A stretch of 64,000 nt of DNA, taken from Flavobacterium panacagri. GTDB taxonomy: Bacteria; Bacteroidota; Bacteroidia; Flavobacteriales; Flavobacteriaceae. A program made the position numbers and the translations under genes. How positions within the stretch are numbered: position 1 is the stretch's first letter; each line of letters opens with the position of its first letter. Below the pieces are notes generated by a model. That model ran no database searches, had not been told where the DNA came from, and was given only the letters and a program-made list of their open reading frames with translations. The DNA is taken from contig NZ_CP119766.1 of the NCBI RefSeq assembly GCF_030378165.1, positions 558,001 through 622,000 on the forward strand. Reading direction: 5' to 3'. Below, one piece after another: positions 16,647-26,364 of this stretch.

Positions 16647-16732
16647 GCCACGAATTCACGAATTAGCGCAAATATCTGTGAAATTAGATCTAATCACACA
16701 GATTTTCAAATAAAAATTCGTGAATTCGTGGC
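16647..16732. repeat. 18-bp inverted repeat past the DUF1501 gene
   Basis: Perfect arms GCCACGAATTCACGAATT (16647-16664) and its complement (16715-16732), with a nested imperfect palindrome centred on TAGATCTA. The right arm ends 2 nt before the stop codon of the DUF1501 gene. A related copy is at 34483-34577. It could serve as a transcript-end hairpin. Confidence 0.8.
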
Positions 16733-16734
16733 TA

Positions 16735-17898
16735 TTAAAATAATCCTGAAACCGGTTTATTCATAATCCCGATCTTAGCATAATCAAAATTCATTTTTTC
16801 TTTTAATAAAGATGCATACACACTTCTGAAATCTATTTCATATTTTAAATCGCCATTATCTAAGTCGGCCAGATTTGGATTTTTGCCTAAAATTGTGCCT
16901 TTGTTATTTCCACCAATTATAAACATTGGCGCTGCAGTTCCGTGATCTGTTCCATTTCCGTTATCTTTTACTCGTCTTCCGAATTCGGAGAAAACCACAA
17001 CTGTAACATTTTGCAATAATTGAGCTTCTTTTAAATCAGAATAGAAACTAAATAAAGCATCATTTAAATCGGTTAGTTTTCTTTCGTGAATGTAAAGCTG
17101 ATTATCGTGTGTATCAAATCCGTTAAGAGACGTATAATATACTTTTGAGTTTAGGTTTCCTTTTATTAAACGTGCAATCCATTCCAGGTTTTTCGATAAC
17201 TCTGTTTTGGGATAACTGATTTCTGTTTTGGATTTTGCTAATGCTTTTTGGATTTCATCTGAACCTTCTGTAACGGAATTAGCAATTTTTCGAACAAAAT
17301 CTAAATGCGGATTTTTAGATAAAGTCACATTTTCTTCTTTTGATTTTACTTTAAATCGATCCGGATCTTTTACGGTTATAAAATTTGGTTCAACTCCTTT
17401 TAAAGCCAAATTATCAATCGAATCTAAATTTATTCCCGCTGTTGCCTGATGTCCGTTGCATTGCAGATCTAAAAATCTTCCAAGCCAGCCTTCGTTTATA
17501 TATTTATTAGAATCGGTTGCCGTCTGCCAAATTTCCTGACTTCTAAAATGCGAACGAATTGGTTCTGGATAACCGACATTTTGAATTACGGTTAAATCGC
17601 CATTTTGCTGCATTTGAGCAAAATCTTTCAACGAAGGATGAAATGCCATTCCTTTATTCTTTCCAACAACTAAATCTTTATTTAAAGCAATCTTCGTTCG
17701 TAAATCATAATATAACGGATCATCGTACGGAATGAAAGTATTTAAACCATCATTTCCGCCATTCAACTGAACAAAAACGACACATTGTTCTCCCACAACC
17801 AAATTGTTTTGAGAACCAAAAGCGTGTAAAAATTCAGGAAGCACAAGCAGTCCGCCTGTGAAAGTTCCTGTCAATGTTAGAAAGTTTCTTCTGTTCAT
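16735..17898 (-). CDS. DUF1501 family exported protein
   Basis: 387 residues with a twin-arginine-like N terminus (MNRRNFLTLTGTFTGGLLVL), so probably Tat-exported. Family features: VFVQLNGGNDGLNTFIPYDD, HPSLKDFAQM, YPEPIRSHFRSQEIWQTA, SLNGFDTHDNQ, VVVFSEFGRR and a GTDHGTAAPMFIIGG segment, resembling the metal-dependent phosphatase/sulfatase fold. It follows the DUF1800 gene by 12 nt, the usual pairing in Bacteroidota and planctomycetes. The function of the pair is unknown. Confidence 0.85.
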   Translation of the reverse strand: MNRRNFLTLTGTFTGGLLVLPEFLHAFGSQNNLVVGEQCVVFVQLNGGNDGLNTFIPYDDPLYYDLRTKIALNKDLVVGKNKGMAFHPSLKDFAQMQQNGDLTVIQNVGYPEPIRSHFRSQEIWQTATDSNKYINEGWLGRFLDLQCNGHQATAGINLDSIDNLALKGVEPNFITVKDPDRFKVKSKEENVTLSKNPHLDFVRKIANSVTEGSDEIQKALAKSKTEISYPKTELSKNLEWIARLIKGNLNSKVYYTSLNGFDTHDNQLYIHERKLTDLNDALFSFYSDLKEAQLLQNVTVVVFSEFGRRVKDNGNGTDHGTAAPMFIIGGNNKGTILGKNPNLADLDNGDLKYEIDFRSVYASLLKEKMNFDYAKIGIMNKPVSGLF

Positions 17899-17910
17899 GA
17901 TTACTGCTTT

Positions 17911-19308
17911 TTAGATTAATTGATATTCCGGAAGTTTTGTGATGTAATTAAAAAGTCTGACCACGGCAAAATCAGCGTGTGGATCTTTGGGATCAAAATC
18001 GTATTTCAAAAGATTCTCCATGTCTTTCTGAGCCGAATCGCTGACAGTAAATAATAATCGGTCTGACAATTCAGAAATGATGGTTTTGTTATTTCCTTCT
18101 GAATCAAAATTGACTTTTACCGCAACTTTTTCATATTCCGATTTTTCTTTTTCAACTCCGTTCATCATCGTTTTCAAAACTCTTCTATTTAGGCTTTTAC
18201 CACTGCACAATAAATCGGCCGTATTATTTCTTTGAAGATAAATCTGTGAAGTCAACCAGGAATTTCCGCCATCCCAACCTTTTACATTAACCTGATTATA
18301 CAAATCCATTCCCTGCTGTTTTACAAATGCCATAATCGCTGCGTCATCAACATTCTGTATCTGCAATTCCTCACAAAGCTGTAAAATATAAACCAGTGGA
18401 TTTTTGATTTTATTTCCAGAATTTTCTTTTTTAAATTCTTCAGTAAAGATTTTAGTCAATAAAGGTTCAATTTCAAACTTTTGCTTTCGAAAATAATCGC
18501 CATAATACACTACCAGATCTTCGGGCGGATTATCATAGACAAACCATTTCAGAATTTTTCTTGTAATGAGATATGGAATGTTTTTTTGTTCGAAAATAAT
18601 ATCTACTAAATCATCTGCTTTCCAGTTTCCAGTTTTTCCGAAGTAAGTTTTATCGCTGTTGTCTTCGATATTTTTTCTGTAAACAGCACCTTCATCGCCA
18701 ATATTCAATCCAGCCAAAGCTTTTGCACCATTTTTAATATCATTTTCTGTATAATTTCCAATTCCGATTGTGAATAGTTCCAGTAATTCACGGCTTAAGT
18801 TTTCGTTGACTTTCCCTTTTTTGTTATCGCCATTGTCTAAATATCGAACCATTGCATTCGATTTCAGAATCTGTCTGGTTAATTCTTTAAAATTGCCAAA
18901 AGCATTTTCGCGCAAAATCATATTGTGCTGGTAAATCCAGTAATTGATTTTCACTTTTTGTGAAGTCGAAACAAAATGATTGTGCCAGAAACAAACCATA
19001 TTTTCACGCAATGGAAATTCATCATTTCGCATTTTAGCAATCCACCATTTTTTGAATTCGGCAGTTGCTTGATTTTCTTTTTTCTGAATTTCCTTTTTGG
19101 TTTCGGCATCTGAAGTTTTGATGATTTCCCGAACTTGTTTCAACTCTAAAGTAGTTTTAGGCTGATCTTGCAGAAAGTCTGGAAGTGTTGTATCAAATTT
19201 TGAATTATAAGATTGCTTTAGAAATTTTTCTAAGCCGAGTTTTTCAATTTTTGAAGTTTGTTTTCCTGAAAAACCTAATCGTAAGGACCAAAGACTGCTT
19301 TTTTTCAT
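17911..19308 (-). CDS. DUF1800 family protein
   Basis: 465 residues, paired with the DUF1501 gene 12 nt downstream. Typical family features: the WWIAKM segment, LRENMVCFWHNHFVSTSQKV, NLSRELLELFTIGIGNYTENDI and a C-terminal LFNYITKLPEYQLI. No clear signal peptide is seen at MKKSSLWSLRLGF. Function unknown; the conserved pairing implies a joint role, perhaps at the envelope. Confidence 0.85.
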   Translation of the reverse strand: MKKSSLWSLRLGFSGKQTSKIEKLGLEKFLKQSYNSKFDTTLPDFLQDQPKTTLELKQVREIIKTSDAETKKEIQKKENQATAEFKKWWIAKMRNDEFPLRENMVCFWHNHFVSTSQKVKINYWIYQHNMILRENAFGNFKELTRQILKSNAMVRYLDNGDNKKGKVNENLSRELLELFTIGIGNYTENDIKNGAKALAGLNIGDEGAVYRKNIEDNSDKTYFGKTGNWKADDLVDIIFEQKNIPYLITRKILKWFVYDNPPEDLVVYYGDYFRKQKFEIEPLLTKIFTEEFKKENSGNKIKNPLVYILQLCEELQIQNVDDAAIMAFVKQQGMDLYNQVNVKGWDGGNSWLTSQIYLQRNNTADLLCSGKSLNRRVLKTMMNGVEKEKSEYEKVAVKVNFDSEGNNKTIISELSDRLLFTVSDSAQKDMENLLKYDFDPKDPHADFAVVRLFNYITKLPEYQLI

Positions 19309-19368
19309 TGTTCAGAAATTATTACAATAAGACTCGATTCTTTTTAAAAGGTTTAAAAAGAGAAGATT

Positions 19369-19400
19369 CTGAGTTACTTAGTTACTAAGATGCTAAGTTT
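19369..19400. repeat. Four-unit 8-bp CTNAG array, copy 2
   Basis: Octamers CTGAGTTA, CTTAGTTA, CTAAGATG, CTAAGTTT, without any interruption. It lies upstream of the DUF1800 start, between it and the terminator of the ImmA gene. Confidence 0.75.
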
Positions 19401-19462
19401 TAAAAGTCTTTGGTAATAATTAGAACGGAGAATTTTTGAGGATATTATCAAATCAACCAATT

Positions 19463-19493
19463 AAAAAAGCAACCTGTTAAAGGTTGCTTTTTT
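19463..19493 (-). terminator. Terminator of the XRE-ImmA gene
   Basis: A 13-bp perfect stem AAAAAAGCAACCT/AGGTTGCTTTTTT (19463-19475 with 19481-19493). It has A- and T-runs on both sides and sits directly past the stop codon at 19495. Confidence 0.85.
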
Positions 19494-19494
19494 A

Positions 19495-20550
19495 TTAATA
19501 AATAATTCTTAATTTCGTCTTTTCCGTAAAAGTAGAATACAAATCATCAAATATTTGCTTATCTATTCCTAATTCATCGAAAAGAGATTCGTTATTACCC
19601 GCATGTAAAGTATCTCTAAAAAAAGTAAAACACTTTTTTAAATTTCTTGGAATGCTTAAATCAATATCGTGTGGTTCATTTTTTCTATATGCAGATAGTT
19701 GTGTAACCCATCTTCTATATTGATCTGGAGTTAATGCAATTTGTTTAGCTTTATACAACAACGCACCAACAGACATTTTCCAATAAGCTTTTAGCATAAA
19801 TAATTTTTCTAAAGTTAATCTGCTAAATTCACCATTAAGTGCTCTTTTGGGCGCTATAAATTCCGAAGCAAATTTATTCGCTTCTGCTTCCTCATCACGA
19901 TTACTTTCAACAATAAAATTTAAATGCATAATTAGATGTCCCAGTTCATGAGCCAATGTAAACACTTTTCTAGCATTCTGTATTTTATTATTAATTAAAA
20001 TAACTGGACTTCCTTTAATATAAAAACTCACTCCATCTAAAGTTTTATTCTCTGGGGTAACAAAAGGATAATCAAAAAAATGGACAAAAACCCCTTTTGA
20101 TTCAAGCAACTCTACAATGTCATTTATAGGAGAAATCCCTAGACCGAAAAGTTGTCTTATTTCTAAAGCTAATGCTTCAGGATTCAATCCAAACTCATTC
20201 AAATCAATACTTGGAATTTTATTGTCAGGAGCTTCAATCTCGTCTAAAAAATGAGAAATATGATTTGCAATTAGGGTTAATCTAGATTCAAATAAATCTG
20301 TTGTGCTTTTAGCAGTAGATGAACTTTGTCTGTAATAAATTTTAAGATTAAGATTTTCAATTTTTTGCAAAAAGAATTTTTTATTTACAAATGGAGATAA
20401 ATCGTTGACAATATCTTCATCTAGAGGCCTCAGACCTTTTTCTATTTTTGAAATAACTGTCTGAGAAACACCTAAAAAATCAGCAAACTTTTTTTGACTT
20501 AAACCTTTATATTCCCTATAAAGTTTAAGCGTTTCATTGTTATAAGTCAT
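19495..20550 (-). CDS. XRE helix-turn-helix protein fused to ImmA/IrrE-type metallopeptidase
   Basis: 351 residues. The N terminus (about 1-60) is an XRE helix-turn-helix (YREYKGLSQKKFADFLGVSQTVISKIEKG). The middle carries a zinc-peptidase motif HELGHLIMH (His201, Glu202, His205) with a downstream DEEAEANKFASEF glutamate helix. This is the ImmA/IrrE (COG2856) architecture: a DNA-binding sensor with a peptidase that in phage and mobile-element systems cleaves a repressor. It lies 62 nt after an unknown gene on the same strand and has its own strong terminator. Such fusions occur in toxin-antitoxin-like and element-control pairs, so a stress or defence role is inferred only. Confidence 0.88.
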   Translation of the reverse strand: MTYNNETLKLYREYKGLSQKKFADFLGVSQTVISKIEKGLRPLDEDIVNDLSPFVNKKFFLQKIENLNLKIYYRQSSSTAKSTTDLFESRLTLIANHISHFLDEIEAPDNKIPSIDLNEFGLNPEALALEIRQLFGLGISPINDIVELLESKGVFVHFFDYPFVTPENKTLDGVSFYIKGSPVILINNKIQNARKVFTLAHELGHLIMHLNFIVESNRDEEAEANKFASEFIAPKRALNGEFSRLTLEKLFMLKAYWKMSVGALLYKAKQIALTPDQYRRWVTQLSAYRKNEPHDIDLSIPRNLKKCFTFFRDTLHAGNNESLFDELGIDKQIFDDLYSTFTEKTKLRIIY

Positions 20551-20612
20551 ATCATTAGATTTTTTGGTTAAAAATCGTATTGAAATATTTGATACATTAC
20601 TAATTAATACTA

Positions 20613-21272
20613 TTATTTTTCAGCTCTCCTGTTTCCTTTTAACTTAGGACTCCAATCATCTCCTTTATTATCTTCAGAAGATGATGTGTCTTGATTAAAT
20701 AAATTAGGAGTAAAGATATCTTTAAGACTAATTAGAAAATTAATCGCTCCATCTTTATAATTAACACACTTTACATCCTCACAAACTAGACCTGTACTAT
20801 CTAAGGTCGGACCAACAAAAACTATAGGTAAAGGCTTATGAATACCTAAATCCGCCAGTTGTTCTAACATTTCTTTTGAATAAGGAACTTTTTCCTCTCC
20901 ATTTAATATAGTTTTAAATCTTTTAGAATAAAAACTACTTACCCTCCCTTTTTTATCTATCTTTTTCAGACAAACTAAAAATTTACCTTCAACAAGAAAA
21001 TAATCAACTCCATGACTTTTAAATCGACTAATTTTCTTTCTTAACCCTTCATCTAGACTAAGCATTCTAACAAACTCTCGTTTGACTAAACTACTTATTC
21101 TAACTGGTTTTGCATTCCTGAAATCGTATTCATCAGGAAATTTAACAATTTGCATTAAAGCGCGCGAAGCTCCATTTCTAATGGCTTCGTATGATTTTTC
21201 TAAAAAATCTTCTAAAAATTCGGACTTAACACCTTGTGTATATTCCGGAAAAAAATTAATTTTGCGTAACAT
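20613..21272 (-). CDS. Unknown protein paired with the XRE-ImmA gene
   Basis: 219 residues that I do not recognise. No signal peptide or membrane segment. N terminus basic and helical (MLRKINFFPEYTQGV, then LEDFLEKSYEAIRNGASRAL); the middle has alternating beta stretches (YFLVEGKFLVCLKKID; LPIVFVGPTLDSTGLV); the tail is charged and low in complexity (SSSEDNKGDDWSPKLKGNRRAEK). It is read before the XRE-ImmA gene and is probably co-transcribed. Possible roles are a partner, target or toxin of the peptidase protein. Composition is not obviously different from neighbouring genes. Confidence 0.7.
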   Translation of the reverse strand: MLRKINFFPEYTQGVKSEFLEDFLEKSYEAIRNGASRALMQIVKFPDEYDFRNAKPVRISSLVKREFVRMLSLDEGLRKKISRFKSHGVDYFLVEGKFLVCLKKIDKKGRVSSFYSKRFKTILNGEEKVPYSKEMLEQLADLGIHKPLPIVFVGPTLDSTGLVCEDVKCVNYKDGAINFLISLKDIFTPNLFNQDTSSSEDNKGDDWSPKLKGNRRAEK

Positions 21273-21325
21273 TTTAAATTAACTGTTTTTTGTAATGCAT
21301 CAAATATTTCAAAGAACGACCTTAT

Positions 21326-21355
21326 AAAAGCTCAACGTTGGCGCGTTGAGCTTTT
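21326..21355. terminator. Symmetric hairpin between nrdA and the XRE-ImmA module
   Basis: Perfect 12-bp stem AAAAGCTCAACG/CGTTGAGCTTTT (21326-21337 with 21344-21355), loop of six. The T-run is longer on the plus strand. No plus-strand gene ends here, so it may be a boundary or second terminator for minus-strand read-through from nrdA. Confidence 0.6.
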
Positions 21356-21456
21356 TTATTTTCACCAAAAATACGACATATTTTTAATCTGCGCAAATTG
21401 ATTAAATTTTATTTTATTATAAGTTTAATATAAATTTATTTTTACATAAAACTCAT

Positions 21457-21485
21457 AAAAAAAGGAAGACAAACTCCCTTTTTTT
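21457..21485 (-). terminator. Terminator of nrdA
   Basis: Arms AAAAAAAGGAAG and CTCCCTTTTTTT pair with one mismatch. T-rich on the minus strand. It lies 20-48 nt past the nrdA stop codon. Confidence 0.65.
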
Positions 21486-21504
21486 ATTCTGATTTTTAAC
21501 AAAA

Positions 21505-23898
21505 TTAACTTCCACACATTTCACAATCCTCAGGATCTGCCGCTTGTGCTTTTAAAAGCATCGCTTTGTAATCCTCAACACTGATAGCTTCAGTTTCTGC
21601 AACTAAAGAAGGAGCTGTTTCTTCTTTTTTATCATTGTTTAATGTGAATTTAATCGCATCTACAGCCGCTTTTGTTCTTAGGTAATACATTCCTGTTTTT
21701 AAACCAGACTGCCAAGCATAAAAGTGCATTGACGTTAGTTTAGAATAGTTGGCATCCTGCATGAACAAGTTCAACGATTGAGACTGGTCAATAAAATATC
21801 CTCTTTGACGAGACATATCGATAATATCTTTCATCGACATTTCCCAAACTGTTTTGTAAAGATCTTTTAAGTCTTGCGGAATCTTATCAATATTTTGAAC
21901 AGATCCGTTATGACGCATAATTTCTTGTTTCAAATCTTCGTTCCATAAACCTAGTTTTACTAAGTCTTCTAGTAAATGTTTGTTTACTACGATGAATTCT
22001 CCAGACAATACACGACGTGTGTAAATGTTTGATGTATATGGTTCGAAAGCTTCGTTGTTTCCTAAGATTTGAGAAGTCGATGCAGTTGGCATTGGTGCTA
22101 CTAACAATGAGTTACGAACTCCGTGTTCTACCACTTCTTTTCTTAATGAAGCCCAGTCCCAACGTCCTGATAATTCTTCATCTTTCATTCCCCACATATT
22201 GTATTGGAATTCTCCTTGTGACATTGGCGAACCTTCGAAAGTTGAATATGGCCCTTCTTCTTTTGCCATTTCCATAGAAGCGGTTACAGCAGCGAAGTAT
22301 AATGTTTCGAAAATCTCTTGGTTTAATTTTTTAGCTTCATCACTTGTAAACGGCATACGCAACATGATGAAAGCATCAGCTAAACCTTGCACACCTAAAC
22401 CAACTGGACGGTGGCGCATGTTTGAGTTTTCAGCTTCTTTTACTGGGTAATAGTTTCTGTCGATTACTTTATTCAAGTTACGCGTTACACGTTTTGTAAC
22501 ATTGTAAAGTGCCTGGTGATCGAATTCTCCGTTATCAATGAACATTGGTAAAGAGATTGAAGCTAAGTTACAAACTGCAATTTCATCTTTAGATGTAAAC
22601 TCCATAATCTCTGTACACAAGTTAGAAGAACGAATTGTTCCTAAATTCTTGTGGTTTGATTTACGGTTTGCTGCATCTTTATACAACATATATGGCGTTC
22701 CAGTCTCGATTTGTGATTCTAGGATTTTCTCCCATAATTCACGAGCGCGGATTGTTTTTCTTCCTTTTCCTCTGAATTCGTAATCTGTATACAATGCTTC
22801 GAATTCATCTCCGTAAACATCATATAATCCTGGACACTCGTTAGGACACATCAAAGTCCACGTTGAATCTTCCTGAACACGTTTCATGAATAAATCTGAA
22901 GTCCACATTGCGAAGAATAAATCTCTCGCACGCATTTCTTCTTTTCCTGTATTTTTCTTCAAATCCAAGAAATCAAAGATATCAGCATGCCAAGTTTCGA
23001 TGTAAATCGCAAAACTACCTTTACGTTTTCCACCACCTTGATCTACGTAACGAGCCGTATCGTTGAACACTCTTAACATTGGAACAATTCCGTTTGAAGT
23101 TCCGTTTGTACCACGAATGTAAGATCCAGTCGCACGAACGTTATGAATAGAAAGTCCGATTCCTCCTGCTGATTGCGAGATTTTTGCTGTTTGTTTTAAT
23201 GTATCGTAAATACCATCAATACTATCATCTTGCATTGCCAAAAGGAAACAAGAAGACATCTGTGGTTTTGGAGTTCCTGCATTGAACAACGTTGGCGTTG
23301 CATGCGTAAAGAACTTTTTAGACATTAAATCGTAAGTCTCAATAACCGATTTTAAATCGTCTAAGTGAATACCAACAGAAACACGCATTAACATGTGCTG
23401 CGGACGTTCTACGATTTTTCCGTTTATTTTAAGAAGATAAGAACGCTCTAAAGTTTTGAAACCAAAGTAATCGTAATTAAAATCTCTTGTATAAATGATA
23501 TGAGAATCTAAAAAAGCAGCATTTTCCTGAATCACTTTGTATACATCATCAGCAATTAACGGCGCATCTTGGCCATTTCTTGGATTAACGTAGTGATACA
23601 TATCTTTCATCGTTTCTGAGAAAGATTTTTTTGTATTAGAATGTAAATTTGAGATTGCTATACGAGCTGCCAATTGTGCATAATCCGGATGAGCAATAGT
23701 CATAGATGCTGCAGTTTCTGCCGCAAGATTATCCAATTCAGAAGTCGAAACTCCGTCATACAATCCTTCGATAACTCTCATCGCTACCTTTACCGGATCT
23801 ACAAGCTCATTCAAGCCGTAGCACAATTTTTTGATTCTTTCTGTAATCTTATCAAACATTACGGGCTCTCTATGGCCATCTCTTTTTACTACATACAT
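21505..23898 (-). CDS. nrdA: Ribonucleoside-diphosphate reductase, class I alpha subunit
   Basis: Large catalytic subunit that reduces ribonucleoside diphosphates to deoxy forms. 797 residues: N-terminal ATP cone (about 1-90, [18 protein letters not shown]), then the ten-stranded barrel with the three active-site Cys regions ([17 protein letters not shown] with [30 protein letters not shown]) and the Tyr pair region [12 protein letters not shown]. The C-terminal tail ends CEMCGS, the swinging redox dithiol reduced by thioredoxin or glutaredoxin. It lies 263 nt after nrdB on the same strand; that gap holds no gene, only a short imperfect hairpin near 24125-24155. Confidence 0.97.
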   Translation of the reverse strand: MYVVKRDGHREPVMFDKITERIKKLCYGLNELVDPVKVAMRVIEGLYDGVSTSELDNLAAETAASMTIAHPDYAQLAARIAISNLHSNTKKSFSETMKDMYHYVNPRNGQDAPLIADDVYKVIQENAAFLDSHIIYTRDFNYDYFGFKTLERSYLLKINGKIVERPQHMLMRVSVGIHLDDLKSVIETYDLMSKKFFTHATPTLFNAGTPKPQMSSCFLLAMQDDSIDGIYDTLKQTAKISQSAGGIGLSIHNVRATGSYIRGTNGTSNGIVPMLRVFNDTARYVDQGGGKRKGSFAIYIETWHADIFDFLDLKKNTGKEEMRARDLFFAMWTSDLFMKRVQEDSTWTLMCPNECPGLYDVYGDEFEALYTDYEFRGKGRKTIRARELWEKILESQIETGTPYMLYKDAANRKSNHKNLGTIRSSNLCTEIMEFTSKDEIAVCNLASISLPMFIDNGEFDHQALYNVTKRVTRNLNKVIDRNYYPVKEAENSNMRHRPVGLGVQGLADAFIMLRMPFTSDEAKKLNQEIFETLYFAAVTASMEMAKEEGPYSTFEGSPMSQGEFQYNMWGMKDEELSGRWDWASLRKEVVEHGVRNSLLVAPMPTASTSQILGNNEAFEPYTSNIYTRRVLSGEFIVVNKHLLEDLVKLGLWNEDLKQEIMRHNGSVQNIDKIPQDLKDLYKTVWEMSMKDIIDMSRQRGYFIDQSQSLNLFMQDANYSKLTSMHFYAWQSGLKTGMYYLRTKAAVDAIKFTLNNDKKEETAPSLVAETEAISVEDYKAMLLKAQAADPEDCEMCGS

Positions 23899-24161
23899 AA
23901 GCTTACCTTTTATAGTTATTGAAAAAATGAAAGTACATAGAGAACGAACTCCAGCACTTAAACATTGCGTGTTTTTAAATTAATTTTAGAGAATTACCAA
24001 ATTCTCAATAGTTACTTGTTTCAAATTCGAAAATCGAATTTAAATACGTCAAAAATTGCTATTGAACCTGCGACTTGGGGAAAGAGGCTCAACCTTAAAA
24101 AATAATCTGTAATCTTTTTTTAGTATCTCTAGAAGATAGACACTAAAAGTATTTTTGTTGT

Positions 24162-25139
24162 CTAAAAATCTGCATCAAATGAAATTTTCTGAGCATCACT
24201 GTCATTGTTCATGACACCTGACTTTTGATACTCCGCAACACGTTTTTCAAAGAAATTAGTTTTTCCTTGAAGCGAAATCATGTCCATGAAATCAAATGGA
24301 TTGGCTGATCCGTAAACACGCTCACATCCTAATTCAACCAAAAGTCTATCAGCAACAAACTCTAAATACTGTGTCATTAAACCAGCATTCATACCAATTA
24401 AACTTACTGGAAGAGACTCAGTTACAAACTGTCTTTCGATATCCAATGCATCAACAATAATTTCTTTAATTCTTTCTTTTGGCACTTTGTTTACCAAATG
24501 ATGATTGTGCAAGTGAACTGCAAAATCACAATGTACACCTTCGTCACGAGAAATCAACTCATTAGAGAAAGTCAAACCTGGCATTAAACCACGTTTTTTC
24601 AACCAATAAATAGAACAGAAAGCACCTGAGAAAAAGATTCCTTCAACAGCAGCAAAAGCAATAAGTCTTTCAGCAAACGAATCAGACTCGATCCATTTTA
24701 AAGCCCATTCTCCTTTTTTAGCAATTGCAGGGAATACTTCCAAAGCATTAAACAATTCTGTTTTTTCAGCTTCATCTTTAACGTAAGTATCAATCAATAA
24801 AGAATACGTCTCACTATGAATATTCTCCATCATGATTTGAAATCCGTAGAAAAACTTCGCTTCGGCATATTGAACTTCATTTACAAAGTTCTCAGCCAAG
24901 TTTTCATTTACGATTCCATCAGAAGCTGCGAAGAATGCCAAAATATGTTTGATGAAATATCTTTCATCATCATTTAATTTGTTATTCCAGTCTGTCAAAT
25001 CTTGGTGCAAGTCAATTTCTTCGGCAGTCCAAAAACTTGCTTCCATCTTTTTGTACCATTCCCAAATATCATGATGTTTAATCGGAAAAATAACGAAGCG
25101 GTTTTTATTTTCTTGTAATATTGGTTCGATTTGTGACAT
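24162..25139 (-). CDS. nrdB: Ribonucleotide reductase, class I beta subunit
   Basis: Radical-storing small subunit, 325 residues. Metal ligands are visible: Asp in [13 protein letters not shown], Glu and His in [13 protein letters not shown], Glu in [12 protein letters not shown], and Glu/His in [10 protein letters not shown]. The radical tyrosine is kept four residues after the first His (HSETY), so this is an ordinary Tyr-radical enzyme rather than a Phe-containing class Ic form. The C-terminal tail [11 protein letters not shown] is the alpha-docking peptide. Order nrdB-nrdA is the reverse of Escherichia coli. Confidence 0.97.
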   Translation of the reverse strand: MSQIEPILQENKNRFVIFPIKHHDIWEWYKKMEASFWTAEEIDLHQDLTDWNNKLNDDERYFIKHILAFFAASDGIVNENLAENFVNEVQYAEAKFFYGFQIMMENIHSETYSLLIDTYVKDEAEKTELFNALEVFPAIAKKGEWALKWIESDSFAERLIAFAAVEGIFFSGAFCSIYWLKKRGLMPGLTFSNELISRDEGVHCDFAVHLHNHHLVNKVPKERIKEIIVDALDIERQFVTESLPVSLIGMNAGLMTQYLEFVADRLLVELGCERVYGSANPFDFMDMISLQGKTNFFEKRVAEYQKSGVMNNDSDAQKISFDADF

Positions 25140-25474
25140 GACAGATTCTGTTAATTTTTGTATTGAATTTTGCGCTTAAACAAGCAGTACAAAGATTGTC
25201 AATTAACGGGAAAAATGAAAGGCAAACTTATTCACAATCTGCTGTAGTTTTTAACAACGCTAAAAATTGCGATATTTTTCAGACAATAATTAATTATTTG
25301 TAAATGAGATATTTAAAACTCATAAATCTTCGGAAACAGCCGTAAAATATAGACTTTTAAATATAAAATGCAAGTAATTTTTAATAGTTTTCAAAAAAGA
25401 TTTTTTGAGTTAAAAGTTTATTTTTTTGAGTTAAAAATATGTAGTCAAAAAGACTATATAACGGATAGGTATTT
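25140..25474. other. Gene-free region upstream of nrdB
   Basis: 335 bp without a gene. It contains TTATTCACA (25228-25236), one mismatch from a DnaA box; a direct repeat of TTTTTTGAGTTAAAA at 25401-25415 and 25422-25436, spaced 21 bp (two helical turns); and a hairpin with arms around TAGTC/GACTA at about 25442-25462 that may end the DUF3109 transcript. No clear NrdR box was seen. Confidence 0.4.
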
Positions 25475-26044
25475 TTATGAATTTTTAAGCTCTTCGGCTA
25501 CTTTTTCCAGTTCCATATACCAATCCTCGCCAAAACGACGAATCAACGCTTCTTTGACAAATTTGTAAACAGGAACTTCCAATTCCTTTCCTAAAGAACA
25601 AGCATCATCACAAATATCCCATTTGTCATAATTAACTGCTGCAAATTCTGTGAAGTCCTTTACACGAATTGGGTATAAATGACAAGAAACTGGTTTTTTC
25701 CAGCTTACGATTCCTTGGTTATAAGCCTGCTCAATACCACAAAGTGCCGTTTTTCCATCAAAAATTACATAGGCGCAATCTTTATTATCGATAAGCGGTG
25801 TTTCAAGATCTCCATCGGTTCCTTTAACCCACGTTCCCTGTGCTTCGATCGCTTCGATTCCTTCTTTTCGTAAAAAAGGTTTTACTTTTGGGTAGATTTC
25901 TTCTAAGATTTTCGTTTCAGCCTCATTCAAAGGCGCGCCCGCATCTCCATCAACACAACAAGCTCCTTTACAAGCAGACAAGTTGCACACAAATTCTTTC
26001 TCCAGAATATCTTCTGAAATAATCGTTTTTCCTAACTGAAACAT
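25475..26044 (-). CDS. DUF3109 family cysteine-cluster protein
   Basis: 189 residues from the ATG at 26044 ([13 protein letters not shown]). The frame extends 33 codons further upstream, but that part runs into repeat DNA and is not conserved in type. The hallmark is the cysteine cluster [20 protein letters not shown] near residue 20, with further Cys at [26 protein letters not shown] and WDICDDAC. The pattern resembles Fe-S or zinc cluster proteins of the YkgJ group. Cytoplasmic; function unknown. Confidence 0.85.
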   Translation of the reverse strand: MFQLGKTIISEDILEKEFVCNLSACKGACCVDGDAGAPLNEAETKILEEIYPKVKPFLRKEGIEAIEAQGTWVKGTDGDLETPLIDNKDCAYVIFDGKTALCGIEQAYNQGIVSWKKPVSCHLYPIRVKDFTEFAAVNYDKWDICDDACSLGKELEVPVYKFVKEALIRRFGEDWYMELEKVAEELKNS

Positions 26045-26111
26045 GATATTAAAATACTCTAATTTATAAAGCGCAAAGATAGTCAAAGAAAGCAGATATT
26101 CTTTCTTAAAA

Positions 26112-26229
26112 TTTAACCGCAAAGTTCGCAAGGGTTTACGCAATCCCGATAGCTATCGGGAGCAAAGTATTATTAGTTTTTTTATCCTTGCGAACCTTGC
26201 GTAATTCTTTGCGGATTTTTGCGGTTAAA
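26112..26229. repeat. Inverted repeat with an 18-bp central palindrome
   Basis: Arms TTTAACCGCAAAGTTCGC... (from 26112) and ...TTTTTGCGGTTAAA (to 26229) frame a perfect palindrome TCCCGATAGCTATCGGGA (26144-26161). The arms belong to the same CGCAAAG family as 956-1085; a single half arm recurs at about 28850-28870. The surrounding 320-bp gap 26045-26364 otherwise holds only the marC-type promoter. Confidence 0.75.
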
Positions 26230-26323
26230 CCAGTTATTGTTATAAATATCACTTTTTTAATATATAAAACGTGTTTTTATAACAAAAATACATCTTAGAG
26301 AAAAAACACCTAACTTTATTATT

Positions 26324-26331
26324 TACTTTTG
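26324..26331 (+). promoter_or_regulatory. -7 element of the MarC-family gene
   Basis: TACTTTTG fits TAnnTTTG exactly and lies 33 nt before the ATG. No convincing upstream TTG element was found. Confidence 0.5.
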
Positions 26332-26364
26332 CAGCAGTTTTTAAACGCTTAAAATCAAAATGAT

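Noticed and set aside
21326..21355. Small RNA gene between nrdA and the XRE-ImmA module
   Set aside because: Only one hairpin with T-runs is seen and no promoter pointing into it; a terminator is simpler.
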